Below are positions 1 to 12,429 of a stretch of DNA of 64,000 nucleotides, one piece after another. The stretch's first letter is position 1; each line of letters opens with the position of its first letter. A program made the position numbers and the translations under genes. The stretch lies in NCBI RefSeq assembly GCF_000422305.1, contig NZ_AULN01000013.1, forward strand, positions 248,001 to 312,000. Reading direction: 5' to 3'. Below the pieces are notes generated by a model that saw only the letters and a program-made list of their open reading frames with translations, ran no database searches and was not told the DNA's origin. This stretch comes from Luteimonas mephitis DSM 12574 (GTDB lineage: Bacteria > Pseudomonadota > Gammaproteobacteria > Xanthomonadales > Xanthomonadaceae).

Positions 1-34
1 GAACTGCGGCAGGCGCTGTATCGCGGCGGTGCCG

Positions 35-1447
35 TCAGCGGCGATGCCGCGACAGGCGGCGAGCCACCCACCAGGCGGCGGCGCCCGTTGCCAGCCCGAA
101 TGCGGAAAGCCAGCGGGTGTGGCTCTGGCCCACGAGATCATCGGCCATGTGGCCGGGGCCCATGAAAATGACAATGGCAGCGGCCAGGCAGCCGTAGGCG
201 ATGATCGCCAGCATCCAGAACAGCCACTGCATCGCACGTGCGATCTCGCGTTCGGATCCCGCCTCACCGGCATTCGTGTGCCCCAGCGCGCCCATGGCCC
301 AGAGCAGGCGGGCCACGCCGCCCTTGGGCATGGATCCCAACCGGCTGCGCAGGCTGCGGCGCTGCGCGCCGTCGAGCGTGTGCCCGGCCGCGTTGAGCAT
401 GTTCTCGGCGCGCATTGCGGCGACCGCGTCGTTGGCGGGAAGGATGACGCCGCGCGCGTCCGCGGGCTGGTTGACCGGTGCCGTGGCCATCGTCAGTCCG
501 GCCGCGGCCAGCGCGGCGGTGCTGCCGGAGGGCAGCGCGGGCGCGGCGGGCAAGGTCGGGGGAGTGGCGGTCGGGGGAGGAGGTGCGGTAGCCGGAGCGG
601 TGGTTGCGGTGCGTCCAGCGGCCAGGGCGGCATCTGCCGGCCGGTTTGGCGCCAGCAGCGCGGCGTCCGAGGCTGCGCGCTGTTGCGCTGCCAGGGTGCT
701 TGCCTGGGACAGCGTGGTGCCGGCTGTCATGCCGGCGGTGTTCGTGCTCGTCGCGGCGGTATTGGCAGCGGCATTGGCGAAGCCGGTGGCGGCACCTCCC
801 TGGGCGGCGAAGGCACCCTGCGCACGACCGGCGGCATTGGCCGCGTTCATGCCCGATGGCATGGGGATTCCGTCGGCCCGCGCATGGGCCGAAGCTCCTG
901 CGTTTGCGTGGGCCTGTGCGCTGGCAGCCTGGGAAGGATTGCCGGCGGTTGAATTCGCATTCGAGTGGGCGGGTGGTCCGGGAACGTGGCGATGCTCGGG
1001 CCGTCCATCGGAATCTCGCAGCACGCTCTGTACGCCGTTGGCCATCGAGAACAGGGTATTGCCGAGCTGGCGGGCGATGCCGGGGGCGACGTCCAACATG
1101 CCCGGCAAGCCGGGGCCGCCGGTACCCATCGAACCCGAGCCGCGAACGCCGCCCTGGTCGCCTTGATTGCCCTGGTTGCCTTGGTTGCCGCGGATCTCCC
1201 CGTTGCCGCGATTGCCTTCCTGCGCCGCGGGGTTGTTGCCACCGGTGCGTGGGCCATTGCCCTGCTGCACGCCGTCGTTGCCGTTTCCGTTGCCGTTGCC
1301 GTTGTTGCCGTGCGTCTTGCCCTTGTCGCCGTGGTTGCCCTTGTCGCCGTGCGTGCCGAGCGGTTCTGCAGGCTCACCCTTGCCCGAATTGCCGGGCGTG
1401 CCCGCGTGCACGAACGCCCCGTTGCCGCTCACTGGTCCGATCGTCAT
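35..1447 (-). CDS. Gly/Asn-rich low-complexity protein with C-terminal membrane segments, function unknown
   Basis: I do not recognise this 470-residue protein. The N-terminal quarter is a low-complexity Gly/Asn/Gln/Lys stretch (runs such as GNQGNQGNQGDQGG), the middle is Ala/Thr/Pro-rich and probably disordered, and the last ~120 residues are ordered: a basic helix (AQRRSLRSRLG), then two hydrophobic segments (about LFWMLAIIAYGCLAAAIVIF and LSAFGLATGAAAWWVARR). There is no N-terminal signal peptide, so a tail-anchored inner-membrane protein with a long soluble disordered region is likely. The start was set at 1447 because GGAGGG lies 9 bases upstream; a longer reading frame extends to 1513 without such a site. 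The low-complexity DNA could expand or contract by slippage. Confidence is good that it is a gene, low for function. Confidence 0.6.
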   Translation of the reverse strand: MTIGPVSGNGAFVHAGTPGNSGKGEPAEPLGTHGDKGNHGDKGKTHGNNGNGNGNGNDGVQQGNGPRTGGNNPAAQEGNRGNGEIRGNQGNQGNQGDQGGVRGSGSMGTGGPGLPGMLDVAPGIARQLGNTLFSMANGVQSVLRDSDGRPEHRHVPGPPAHSNANSTAGNPSQAASAQAHANAGASAHARADGIPMPSGMNAANAAGRAQGAFAAQGGAATGFANAAANTAATSTNTAGMTAGTTLSQASTLAAQQRAASDAALLAPNRPADAALAAGRTATTAPATAPPPPTATPPTLPAAPALPSGSTAALAAAGLTMATAPVNQPADARGVILPANDAVAAMRAENMLNAAGHTLDGAQRRSLRSRLGSMPKGGVARLLWAMGALGHTNAGEAGSEREIARAMQWLFWMLAIIAYGCLAAAIVIFMGPGHMADDLVGQSHTRWLSAFGLATGAAAWWVARRLSRHRR

Positions 1448-1585
1448 CGCAAGGCCCTCCAGGGGTCGGGCGCAGGCACCCGATTCCAGCGTATGGCAAC
1501 GCTCCGGCGTCAATCACCTGTGGCCAACCCTAGGTTGACGACCGGTTTCATGGGAGACGCGTGCCGCCCGGCACGGAACGCGCAT

Positions 1586-1614
1586 AAAAAAGGGGAAGGC
1601 ACTGGGCCTTCCCC
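1586..1614 (-). terminator. Rho-independent terminator of the acid phosphatase gene
   Basis: On the minus strand the sequence reads GGGGAAGGC, a 5-base loop, GCCTTCCCC and then six T residues. The 9-bp stem is perfect. It lies about 130 bases past the stop codon of the minus-strand acid phosphatase gene at 1746 and would end its transcript before the next minus-strand gene at 1447. Confidence 0.8.
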
Positions 1615-1745
1615 TGCAAATGTCCGGCTGGGCCGGAGGACTTTCGGTTGTGGCATGGCTCCGGCACCAAGGCCGGATGTGGACAGGCTAGCGTGACCAA
1701 AAACCTAATGCAACACCTGAAATAAATTCATTCAAGCCATTGATA

Positions 1746-2681
1746 TCATTGGTCTGCGAAATCAAGGGCCTCGCGCTTGATCTGGCGACGCTCGGGCGTG
1801 GGCAGGGCCCAGTCGTTATTGAACAGGGCCGGCTCCCAGCCGCCGTAGGTCGGATTGGGCAGCATCCACCAGCGCTCGCCGAACCAGTCGCCGTATTCGT
1901 CGAGCAGCCCGGCGCGGTCCTGTGGGGTGTTGGCCACGACCTCGACGAAGTCGCCGAGCTGGTCGCCGAACTGCATCAGCACCCGATACTCGCGCCCGGC
2001 CAGGCGGCGGCGGCAGTTCTTCTCGCTGCCGCTCTGGTCGCAGCCCGGCACGACGGTGCCGAGGCCGAGGAAGACGTCGTCGCTGGCCACCGGCATCCCT
2101 ACCGCCTCGAGGTTGGCGATGGTGGCGTCTTTCAGGTGCACGGCGCGGTTGGACAGATAGAGGATGGTCACGCCCTTTGCCGCGGCTGCCTTGGCGAACT
2201 CGACCACGCCCGGCACGGCCTTGGCCTTCTTCTCGGCCACCCACAGGTCCCAGGTCGGGTCGCTGTACTGGGCCTGGTCGCGGATCAGGCGCGCCTGGTA
2301 GGGCGAGTTGTCGAGCACGGTTTCGTCGACGTCCATGATCACCGCCGGTTTCAGGTGCGCGGTGTTGCCGGCGTTGTCGCGCTCGGTCGGTACAAGGGCG
2401 TCCCAGTGCCGTTCCTTCAATGCGAGGTCGAGCGTGTCGGCGGCAGCACGGTAGACGGTTTCGGCCGCGGCACGGTACTCGGCCGATGCCTGCACCCAGA
2501 GCACGGCGTTGAGATTGTCGTCGGCCAGCGTCGCGGCGTCCGCTGCCGGTTTTGCCTGCGCCGCGGCCGTGGCCTCCGGGATCGATGCGTCGCCCTGCGG
2601 CGCGGTGAACGAGGCGGGCTTGCAGGCCGCCAGCGACAGCGCGGCGGCAAGCAGCGAAACGGCGAACATCGAGTGGCGCAT
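1746..2681 (-). CDS. 5'-nucleotidase/acid phosphatase, lipoprotein e(P4) family (HAD superfamily)
   Basis: A 311-residue HAD-superfamily phosphatase of the class C acid phosphatase / e(P4) type, which removes phosphate from nucleoside monophosphates (in Haemophilus e(P4) also from NMN) on the outer membrane. The N-terminus is a lipoprotein signal with lipobox LAAC (Cys20). HAD motif I is DVDETVLDN at about residues 117-125, with the nucleophile Asp117 and acid Asp119; LYLSNRA supplies the motif II Ser/Thr region. Length fits the family. AGGA lies 6-7 bases before the ATG. It is monocistronic: a gap of about 105 bases separates it from rep upstream, and its own terminator lies downstream. Family assignment is firm; exact substrate is inferred. 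Confidence 0.9.
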   Translation of the reverse strand: MRHSMFAVSLLAAALSLAACKPASFTAPQGDASIPEATAAAQAKPAADAATLADDNLNAVLWVQASAEYRAAAETVYRAAADTLDLALKERHWDALVPTERDNAGNTAHLKPAVIMDVDETVLDNSPYQARLIRDQAQYSDPTWDLWVAEKKAKAVPGVVEFAKAAAAKGVTILYLSNRAVHLKDATIANLEAVGMPVASDDVFLGLGTVVPGCDQSGSEKNCRRRLAGREYRVLMQFGDQLGDFVEVVANTPQDRAGLLDEYGDWFGERWWMLPNPTYGGWEPALFNNDWALPTPERRQIKREALDFADQ

Positions 2682-2787
2682 GGCGGTCCTGCGGGAGCGG
2701 GGAGGCCGCCGAGTCTAGCGAAGTCCGGCAACAGGCGATCGAGGGCTGGATCGCAGAGGTGCGCAGGGCATTGCGACGGACGCGCGC

Positions 2788-4764
2788 TCAGCCTTCCAGC
2801 ATTGCCTTGATCGCCGCGAAGCCGACGCTGGCGCGTTCGGCCTTGCGCGCGGCGTCGGCGACCGGGTCGGCGCCATCACGCTGGAGTTCGGCGGCCGGGA
2901 GTTCGTCGAGGAAGCGGCTGGGCTGCAATCGCAGCTTCGAACCCCAGCGCTGCGCCTCGCGCGAATGCGACAGCCACAGCTGCTCCTTGGCGCGGGTGAT
3001 ACCGACGTAGAGCAGGCGGCGCTCCTCGTCCAGGCGGCCTTCGTCGAGGCTGGCCTCGTGCGGCAGGGTGCCGTCCTCGACGCCGACGATGAACACGTAG
3101 CGGAACTCGAGGCCCTTGGCGCCGTGCAGGCTCATCAGCCGCACCTGGTTGCCGGCGTCGTCCTTGTCGGCGCGGGTGAGCAGGGCGAGCGACGCGGCGA
3201 GTTCGCCCGCGCTGGTTCCCTTCGCGCCCTCGAACCAGTCGGCCAGCTCGTCGAGGTTGCCGCGGCGGATCGCGAACAGCTGCTCGGTCTTGCACTGCGC
3301 GCGCAGCGCGGCGAGCAGGCCGGAGCGTTCGTTCAACTTCCGCACCAGCTCGGCCGGCGGCAGGTGCGACGCATCGCCGCGCAGGCCACGGACGATGTCG
3401 GCGAATTCCGACAGCGCGTTCGCCGCGCGCGGCGGCAGCTGCTTGAGCAGGCTGATCGATTCGGCCGCGCGCGACAGCGGCAGGTGCGCGTGCTGCGCGA
3501 GCTCGGCCAGCTTCGCCAGCGAAGTCGCGCCGACGCCGCGCGCCGGCGACTGCACCGCGCGCAGGAACGCCGCGTCGTCCTCGGGATTGGCCAGCAGCCG
3601 CAGCCACGACAGCGCGTCCTTGACCTCGGCGCGTTCGAGGAACGCGGTGCCGCCGGACAGGTGGTAGGGCACGCGCAGCAGCTGCAGCGCCTTCTCCAGC
3701 GCGCGCGACTGGTGGTTGCCGCGGAAAAGGATGCAGAAGTCGCTCCACGGCGCGCCGCGGGCCTGGTTGATGAAGTGGATCTCGCCGGCGACGCGCTCGG
3801 CTTCGTGCGCGGAATCGCGGCACTCCCACACGCGGATGCGCTCGCCGTCGGCCTGCGCGCTCCACAGCGTCTTCGGATGCTCGTGCGGGTTGTTGGCGAT
3901 CAGCGCGTTGGCCGCGCGCAGCACGCGGTTGCTGCAGCGGTAGTTCTGTTCGAGCTTGACCACCTTCAGCGCCGGGTAGTCCTGCGCCAGCTGCGACAGG
4001 TTCTCCGGGTTGGCGCCGCGCCAGGCGTAGATGCTCTGGTCGTCGTCGCCCACGCAGGTAAAGTTGCCCTTGGTCCCCGCCAGCGCCTTGAGCATCCGGT
4101 ACTGGGCGTCGTTGGTGTCCTGGCACTCGTCGACCAGCAGGTAGCCGATGCGCTCGCGCCAGCCCAGCGCGACGTCTGCATCGTTCTCCAGCAGTTCCAC
4201 CGGCAGCCGGATCAGGTCGTCGAAGTCCACGGCGTTGAACGCCGACAGCCGCGCCTGGTACTTCGCGTACAGCGCCGCAGCTTCGCGCTCGCGCGTCGAT
4301 TGCGCGGCGTCCAGCGCCTGCTGCGGCGACAGCCCGGCGTTCTTCGCCCGCGAGATCAGCCCGTGCGCGGCCTGCACTGCGTCGGGCTTGGCGCCCGGCA
4401 GCAGGTCCTTGAGCTGGCTCGCGGTGTCGTCGGCGTCGAAGATCGAAAACCCGCGCCGCAGCCCGGCCCTGGCGTGTTCGATCTGCAGCAGCTTCAGCCC
4501 CAGCGCGTGGAAGGTGCAGATCGTCAGGCCGTCCGCGCCGTCGCCGCGGATCCGCTTGGCGACGCGTTCGCGCATTTCCTTCGCCGACTTGTTGGTGAAG
4601 GTGATCGCGGCGATGCGCTTGGCCGGATAGCGGCCGGTGGCAATCAGGTGCGCGATCTTCTCTACGATCACCCGGGTCTTGCCGCTGCCCGCGCCGGCGA
4701 GCACCAGCAGCGGGCCTTCGACGTGGGCGACCGCGGCGGATTGTTGGGGGTTGAGGCCGTGCAT
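2788..4764 (-). CDS. rep: ATP-dependent DNA helicase Rep (UvrD/Rep superfamily 1)
   Basis: The 658-residue protein is close in length to E. coli Rep (673) and moves 3'-5' on single-stranded DNA to clear protein roadblocks ahead of the replisome. Visible SF1A motifs: Q motif LNPQQSAAV at the N-terminus, Walker A AGAGSGKT at about residues 24-30, Walker B LLVDECQDTN, motif III GDDDQSIYAWRGA, motif IV QNYRCS, motif V MSLHGAKGLEF and motif VI LLYVGITRAK. These distinguish it from RecB-type nucleases, since no nuclease domain follows. The C-terminus is short, as in Rep rather than UvrD (about 720 residues). It appears to be a single-gene unit between the adhesin and the phosphatase. Confidence 0.95.
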   Translation of the reverse strand: MHGLNPQQSAAVAHVEGPLLVLAGAGSGKTRVIVEKIAHLIATGRYPAKRIAAITFTNKSAKEMRERVAKRIRGDGADGLTICTFHALGLKLLQIEHARAGLRRGFSIFDADDTASQLKDLLPGAKPDAVQAAHGLISRAKNAGLSPQQALDAAQSTREREAAALYAKYQARLSAFNAVDFDDLIRLPVELLENDADVALGWRERIGYLLVDECQDTNDAQYRMLKALAGTKGNFTCVGDDDQSIYAWRGANPENLSQLAQDYPALKVVKLEQNYRCSNRVLRAANALIANNPHEHPKTLWSAQADGERIRVWECRDSAHEAERVAGEIHFINQARGAPWSDFCILFRGNHQSRALEKALQLLRVPYHLSGGTAFLERAEVKDALSWLRLLANPEDDAAFLRAVQSPARGVGATSLAKLAELAQHAHLPLSRAAESISLLKQLPPRAANALSEFADIVRGLRGDASHLPPAELVRKLNERSGLLAALRAQCKTEQLFAIRRGNLDELADWFEGAKGTSAGELAASLALLTRADKDDAGNQVRLMSLHGAKGLEFRYVFIVGVEDGTLPHEASLDEGRLDEERRLLYVGITRAKEQLWLSHSREAQRWGSKLRLQPSRFLDELPAAELQRDGADPVADAARKAERASVGFAAIKAMLEG

Positions 4765-4856
4765 CGTGGAAGCGGTGGAGGCGGACGCGCATCTTACCCG
4801 GCGCCTGTTGCCGGGCCGGTGCCGCGAGGCGCGGTGCAGGCGCGGGAAGCGCGGAA

Positions 4857-4884
4857 GGCCGCCGCCGGACGGGCGGCGGCGGCC
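4857..4884 (-). terminator. GC-rich hairpin downstream of the adhesin gene
   Basis: A perfect 10-bp stem, GGCCGCCGCC with GGCGGCGGCC, and an 8-base loop lies 19 bases past the stop of the minus-strand adhesin gene. It lacks a T run on the minus strand, so it could be a weak or factor-assisted terminator or an mRNA 3'-stabilising hairpin rather than a classical intrinsic terminator. Confidence 0.4.
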
Positions 4885-4902
4885 GTCATGCCGCTGCCGG
4901 CG

Positions 4903-6621
4903 CTACCAGCTGAAGCCGGCGCCGCCCATCAAGCTCGACTCGCCGCCGCCGAAGGACGCGCCGATCGAGACGCTGGCGCGATTGCCGATCGCGCGCTGGT
5001 AGCCCACCGCCAGCGCCGACTCGCCGTTCTGGCCGCCGACGCCCACGCCGATGCGGTTGGCCCCGGCCAGGCCGGCGGTGTTCATCGCCATGCCGGCGTA
5101 GGCGCCGCTCATCGCCGCGAGCTTGTCGATCCGGCGATCCTGTTCGCGGAAGCGCTGGTCGACGTCGTCGCGGAAAGTGTCGAGCTCGCTGTTGAATTTC
5201 GCGAACACGGCGTCGGTGTAGGTGTTGGCCGCGTCCAGCGTCCGCACCGCGACGGTATCGGTGTAGGTATTGGCCGAGGCGAGGGTGGCCGCGGCGCCGG
5301 CGTCGGCGTGTGCGTTGGCCGACGCGGCGGTGGCATCGAGCTGGCCCTTGTTGACCGCGTCGCCCGCGGCCACGCCGTCGGCCACGTTCGAGACCACGGT
5401 ACCGCTGGCACCGCCGAGGGTGAGGCTGGCATTGCCGGCGTCGTCGTACTCCACCGCCAGCTCGCTGCCGGTGCCGGTGCCAGCAGGGCCTTCGGGTCCC
5501 TGCGGCCCGGAGGGACCTTCGGGGCCCTGCGGGCCATCCGGTCCCTGCGGGCCGGTCGGGCCTTCGGGTCCTTGCGGGCCATTCGGTCCCTGCGGCCCGG
5601 TGGGACCTTCGGGGCCTTGTGGACCCGCCGGTCCCTGCGGCCCGGCCGGAATCGCGTCGATGCTGTCCTGCAGTTCGCCCAGGCGGATGTCGACCGCGGC
5701 AAACGCAGCGCCCACGTCGCCATAGCTGGCGCCCTGGATGACGTAGCTGGGCGCGGTGAACACGCCACCGCTGAAGCCGGCGCCGCCGCCCAGCGCCGCG
5801 ACGAAGTTGCCGAGCTGGCCTACGGTCGCCGCGTCGTGGTCGCCGATGCCGTCGGCGACGTTGACAAGCCGCCGCTGCAGGTCGCTGCCGTAGGTGCCGC
5901 CGTTGATCTCGTCCTCGTCCGTGGCCAGATGGCCGAAGGACACGGTGTCGGCTTCCGCGGCGACCGAGTCGCTGCCGAGGGCCACGGCGCGCTCGGCACC
6001 GGCCAGCACCCGGGTCTTGACGCCCAGCGCCACGCCTTCTTCGGCGTGGACCTGCGACGCGTTGCCGACGGCGACGGCGCGCGCTGCGGTGGCCTGGGTG
6101 AAACGGTAGGGATCGATATTGGTGGTCGAATCGCCGAGGAAACCACCCAGGGCCAGGCTGTTCTCGCCGGCAGCCTGGCTGAACACTCCGCTGGCGGTGC
6201 TGAACTGGCCCGTGGCGCTGCTGGCAACGCCCAGGGCGATCGCGCCCCACTCGCTGCTCTTCGCGTTTTCGCCCATGGCGAAGGACCAGTCGCCGGACGC
6301 ATTTGCGCGGGTTCCGATCGCGATCGCGGCGCTGCCGGTGGCATGGGAGTCATAACCCAGAGCTACGCTTGCCCTGCCCGTGGCCTCCGCGTTCGTACCC
6401 AGTGCGGTGGCGACAAGGCCTGCGACCGTGCCCTTTCCGCAGGCGGTGGCCCTGTCGTCCTCGGTTCCGGTGTCGGCGCCACCGTTGTCCTGGGTGCCGG
6501 CGTCACTGTCGGCCACGATGCAGGTGATGCCGGCCATCGCCGGCAGGCTGGCGCCGGCGCCGCAGGCGAGCAGCAGCGACAGGGCGAGGGGGCGGATTCG
6601 GGGGATGCGCGGATCGTGCAT
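4903..6621 (-). CDS. Trimeric autotransporter adhesin (YadA-like) with collagen-like stalk
   Basis: A 572-residue type Vc secreted adhesin. Order of parts: signal peptide (hydrophobic core [15 protein letters not shown]); a head built of YadA-type 14-residue turns ([47 protein letters not shown]); a neck/stalk with a collagen-like run of about 18 Gly-Pro-X triplets near residues 324-380; a helical stalk ([19 protein letters not shown]); and the C-terminal four-strand membrane anchor ending AGFSW. Aromatic C-terminus is the BAM signal. Two ATGs lie at 6627 and 6621; AAGGAG is 7 bases from the second and only 1 from the first, so 6621 is preferred. Single gene, divergent from tdk. The collagen-like triplets are coded by near-identical repeats that may vary in number between strains. 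Role in attachment or autoaggregation is inferred from the family. Confidence 0.9.
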   Translation of the reverse strand: MHDPRIPRIRPLALSLLLACGAGASLPAMAGITCIVADSDAGTQDNGGADTGTEDDRATACGKGTVAGLVATALGTNAEATGRASVALGYDSHATGSAAIAIGTRANASGDWSFAMGENAKSSEWGAIALGVASSATGQFSTASGVFSQAAGENSLALGGFLGDSTTNIDPYRFTQATAARAVAVGNASQVHAEEGVALGVKTRVLAGAERAVALGSDSVAAEADTVSFGHLATDEDEINGGTYGSDLQRRLVNVADGIGDHDAATVGQLGNFVAALGGGAGFSGGVFTAPSYVIQGASYGDVGAAFAAVDIRLGELQDSIDAIPAGPQGPAGPQGPEGPTGPQGPNGPQGPEGPTGPQGPDGPQGPEGPSGPQGPEGPAGTGTGSELAVEYDDAGNASLTLGGASGTVVSNVADGVAAGDAVNKGQLDATAASANAHADAGAAATLASANTYTDTVAVRTLDAANTYTDAVFAKFNSELDTFRDDVDQRFREQDRRIDKLAAMSGAYAGMAMNTAGLAGANRIGVGVGGQNGESALAVGYQRAIGNRASVSIGASFGGGESSLMGGAGFSW

Positions 6622-7043
6622 GGTCATGCTCCTTGGCTTTGTGGTGGACAAGGAACACGACACGGCCGCCCTCCTTGCGCGTGATGCGCAACGACTCGGC
6701 AGGCGGCGGGGAGCCGAAGCTTTCTTGCAAAGATCGAGACGCGCGTGTGGTCGCGTCCGCGGGCCGGAGTCGGCGCGAAGCCGGCGGATCGGATGGACCG
6801 TCACCAGTGTTTGCGTCGAACCGGGCTGCCGTTCCTCCCCGAACCTGCCGATGCGTCGCTGCCCGCCAATATACGTTCGTCCGCATGCGCACTTTGGGTC
6901 GCGCGTCTCACATGCCGACGACAGCGGCTGCAACCGCGCGTGCCCGCGGTGCTCGCACCGACATCAAGGAGGTTCCCGGAAAGCGCACCCGGCGATGGCG
7001 CGCGAGAACGCTCGCCGATGGCGACAGCGCATAAACTGCGCCC
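6622..7043. other. Divergent intergenic region between adhesin and tdk
   Basis: About 420 bases without a convincing gene. Only short reading frames without codon bias occur. It must hold the adhesin promoter: on the minus strand TATATT (6868-6873) is the most AT-rich hexamer and a plausible -10 with a poor -35 (CCAAAG), which would give a leader of roughly 240 bases. On the plus strand CATAAA (7030-7035) ends 8 bases before the tdk ATG and may serve as its -10, leaving little or no leader. Confidence 0.3.
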
Positions 7044-7679
7044 ATGGCCAAGCTCTACTTCTACTACTCGGCGATGAACGCCGGAAAGACCACCACGCTG
7101 CTGCAGAGCGCGCACAACTACCGCGAGCGCGGCATGCGGGTGGCGATCCTGACGCCGCGCCTGGACGACCGCGCCGGCAGCGGCAAGGTGGCCTCGCGCA
7201 TCGGGCTGAGCGCCGACGCGGTCGGCTTCGACCCCGGCGACGACCTGCTGGCATGGGCGAATGCCGACATCGCCGCGCACGGTCGCATCGACTGCCTGCT
7301 GGTCGACGAGGCGCAGTTCCTGCGCAAGCCGCAGGTCTGGCAATTGAGCGAAGTGGTCGACCGGCTGCGCATCCCGGTGCTGTGCTACGGCCTGCGCACG
7401 GACTTCCGCGGCGAGCTGTTCGAGGGCAGCCAGTACCTGCTGGCCTGGGCCGACGAGATCAGCGAGATCAAGACCATCTGCCACAGCGGCAAGAAGGCGA
7501 CAATGACCGTGCGCGTGGACGCCGACGGCTACGCGGTGCAGGACGGGCCGCAGGTCGAGATCGGCGGCAACGAGCGCTACATCTCCGTCAGCCGCGCAGA
7601 GTTCAAGAAGATCGTGCGCGGCGAGGGTCGGATCGAGCCGCTGCAGGAGCGGTTGCCGCTGGCGCCGCCGCGCGACTAG
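7044..7679 (+). CDS. tdk: Thymidine kinase (type II)
   Basis: 211 residues, the usual length of bacterial type II thymidine kinase, which phosphorylates thymidine to dTMP in the salvage pathway. P-loop AMNAGKTT near residues 10-17, Walker [10 protein letters not shown] with the catalytic Glu, and the C-terminal [12 protein letters not shown] thymidine-lid segment are present. Odd point: the structural zinc-binding cysteines of the lasso domain are largely replaced (CHSGKKAT and SVSRAEF where E. coli-type enzymes have a second Cys and Cys-x2-His/Cys), so this enzyme may fold without zinc. No Shine-Dalgarno sequence is seen. Converges with the kinase gene downstream. Confidence 0.93.
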   Translation: MAKLYFYYSAMNAGKTTTLLQSAHNYRERGMRVAILTPRLDDRAGSGKVASRIGLSADAVGFDPGDDLLAWANADIAAHGRIDCLLVDEAQFLRKPQVWQLSEVVDRLRIPVLCYGLRTDFRGELFEGSQYLLAWADEISEIKTICHSGKKATMTVRVDADGYAVQDGPQVEIGGNERYISVSRAEFKKIVRGEGRIEPLQERLPLAPPRD

Positions 7680-7888
7680 AAAGGTTTGAACTGCCTTGCG
7701 CTGATCGTCCGCTCCGGGCGGCCGGGGCTTTCACCAGGCGAATGCGTGGTCATCCACGGCGCTTGCATTCGAGACCTCGAAGTCGCCGGATCCCCGCCGC
7801 TGCGGGATGACGGCGTTCGCCCAGTTCTTCGCTGGCCGGCTTGATCCGTTTTCTCCTGCGCAGGCAATGGACATGCGCGCGCCGGAGG

Positions 7889-10717
<2,829 letters not shown>

Positions 10718-10864
10718 CGGTCAGTCCGGCGGTGGGCGGCGCGCGGGCCGCCTGTCGTTCCGGGCCGGATGAGGCACCTGCTTCTGGTTGGGCCGTGGCA
10801 CGGATGATTCCTCGCTGCGTTCGGAGTGCCGGGGGCGACGCGCGGGTCGCCGCACCGGCCGGCG

Positions 10865-11428
10865 TCAGGATTCCTTCAGCGACGCCAGCAGGAACAGCCG
10901 CGCCTTCTGCCAGTCGCGGCGGACGCTGCGCTCGGAGCGTTCGAGGAGCGCGGCGATCTCCAGCTCGGACAGGCCGGCGAAGTAGCGCAGCTCGACCACG
11001 CGCGCCAGGCGCTCGTCCACCGCCGCCAGCTGGGTCAGCGCGGTGTCCAGGCCGAGCATGTCCTCGTCCAGGCGCAGCCCGCCCTCGATGTCCTCGGGCA
11101 GGTCGGTGACGCGGTGCAGGTCGCCGCCGCGCTTCTGCGCCAGCCGCTGCCGCGCGTAGTCCACCACCACCGAGCGCATCGCCGATGCGGCGTAGGCGAA
11201 GAAGTGGGCGCGGTCGTCGAACTTGGCCTCGCGCCGGCCGATCAGCTTGAGGTAGGCCTCGTGCACCAAGGCGGTCGCGTCCAGGGTCTGGCCGTGCTGG
11301 CCGGCGAGCTGGCGACGCGCCATCGTGTGCAGCTCCTGGTAGAGCGTCGCGAGCACGCGGTCGAGCGCACCGCGGTCGCCGTCGCGCGCGGCGTCGAGCA
11401 AGGCGGTGATGTCGGCAGTCTGCGTCAT
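10865..11428 (-). CDS. ECF-type RNA polymerase sigma factor (PF07638 type), partner of the adjacent kinase
   Basis: 187 residues. Region 2 includes ALVHEAYLKLIGRREAKF and AHFFAYAASAMRSVVVDYAR; region 4 is AAVDERLARVVELRYFAGLSELEIAALLERSERSVRRDW (split here across turn and recognition helix). There is no adjacent anti-sigma gene; instead the next gene is a transmembrane Ser/Thr kinase. In characterised ECF43 factors a threonine in region 2 is phosphorylated by the cognate kinase to allow core RNA polymerase binding; Thr52 in the segment TLDATALVHEAYL is the obvious candidate here. Group assignment comes from motif pattern and context, not from a search. No T6SS genes, a known target in Xanthomonas, are in the window. 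Confidence 0.85.
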   Translation of the reverse strand: MTQTADITALLDAARDGDRGALDRVLATLYQELHTMARRQLAGQHGQTLDATALVHEAYLKLIGRREAKFDDRAHFFAYAASAMRSVVVDYARQRLAQKRGGDLHRVTDLPEDIEGGLRLDEDMLGLDTALTQLAAVDERLARVVELRYFAGLSELEIAALLERSERSVRRDWQKARLFLLASLKES

Positions 11429-11559
11429 CGATTTCCCCAAAAGGCGCGGCGCGACTATACCGCGCGCCCCCGCCGACCGCTTGCGTCCGCGCCGGCCGGG
11501 CCGATCGGCGCTACTGCCTGCAAGCGCCAGGCCGGGCGCGTGGACCGGAGTCGACGCGC

Positions 11560-12429
11560 CTAGCGCTGGCAGTGGCCGCACCAGACCGTGGCGCGCTGGC
11601 CGATCGCCGCCTGTTTCAGCGGCCGGCCGCAGTTCGGGCAGGGCGCGCCGCCGCGGCCATAGGCCGACAACTCCTGCTCGAAGTAGCCCGGCGCGCCGTC
11701 CGGGGCGATGAAGTCGCGCAGTGTGGTGCCGCCGCGGGCGATGGCATGGGCAAGGATGCGCTGCACCGCGCCGGCAAGCAGCCGGTAGCGCTCGCGCGAG
11801 ACCCGGCCGGCGGCGCGCAGCGGCGAGATCCCGGCGGCGAACAGCGCTTCGGCGGCATAGATGTTGCCCACGCCGACCACCACGCGCTGGTCCATCAGGA
11901 AGGTCTTCACCGGTGCCTTGCGCCCGCGGCTGAGCGCGAACAGGTAGTCGCCGTTGAACATGGCCCGGCCTGATGTCGCGCCGTCCGGCCCGGGCCCATC
12001 GGCATCGGGCAGCGGTTCCGGGCCGAGGTCGCGCAGCAGCGGATGCACCTCGCCCCGCGGCTGCCACAGCAGGCAGCCGAAGCGGCGCGGATCGTTGAAG
12101 CGCAGGATCCGCCCCGGCCTGCGGCCCGCGGCGTCGAACGCGATGTCGACGTGGTCATGCGCGCGCGGCGGCGTGTCGGATGGCAGCACCCGCAGGCTGC
12201 CGGACATGCCCAGGTGCAGCAGCGCGCTGCCGGCATCGGTGTCGAACAGCAGGTACTTGGCGCGGCGACGCACCGCGGTGATGCGCTGGCCGGGCAGCAG
12301 GCCTGCCACCTCGGGCGGGATCGGCCAGCGCAGGTCCGGCCGGCGCAGCGTGACGGCGGTCACGCGCCGCCCTTCGACATGCGGCGCCAGGCCACGGCGC
12401 GTGGTTTCGACTTCGGGCAGCTCGGGCAT
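11560..12429 (-). CDS. mutM: Formamidopyrimidine-DNA glycosylase / AP lyase MutM (Fpg)
   Basis: 289 residues. Removes 8-oxoguanine and formamidopyrimidines from DNA and cleaves the strand. The mature N-terminus PELPEVE carries the catalytic Pro2 and Glu3; the void-filling and helix-two-turn-helix segment includes [14 protein letters not shown]; the C-terminal zinc finger has CPNCGRP and CGHC. It is about 20 residues longer than E. coli MutM because of an insertion around residues 145-165 ([14 protein letters not shown]). The start at 12429 is fixed by the obligatory Pro2; the reading frame continues upstream but cannot be used. Co-oriented with the sigma factor gene 131 bases downstream, probably separately transcribed. 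Confidence 0.95.
   Translation of the reverse strand: MPELPEVETTRRGLAPHVEGRRVTAVTLRRPDLRWPIPPEVAGLLPGQRITAVRRRAKYLLFDTDAGSALLHLGMSGSLRVLPSDTPPRAHDHVDIAFDAAGRRPGRILRFNDPRRFGCLLWQPRGEVHPLLRDLGPEPLPDADGPGPDGATSGRAMFNGDYLFALSRGRKAPVKTFLMDQRVVVGVGNIYAAEALFAAGISPLRAAGRVSRERYRLLAGAVQRILAHAIARGGTTLRDFIAPDGAPGYFEQELSAYGRGGAPCPNCGRPLKQAAIGQRATVWCGHCQR

Noticed and set aside
1-34. End of an upstream gene at the left edge
   Set aside because: Too short to support any frame; no family feature visible.
2965-6684. 1239-residue open frame on the plus strand across rep and the adhesin gene
   Set aside because: It is antisense to two well-supported genes, has Arg/Gln/Val-rich composition typical of a high-GC shadow frame, and no recognisable domain.
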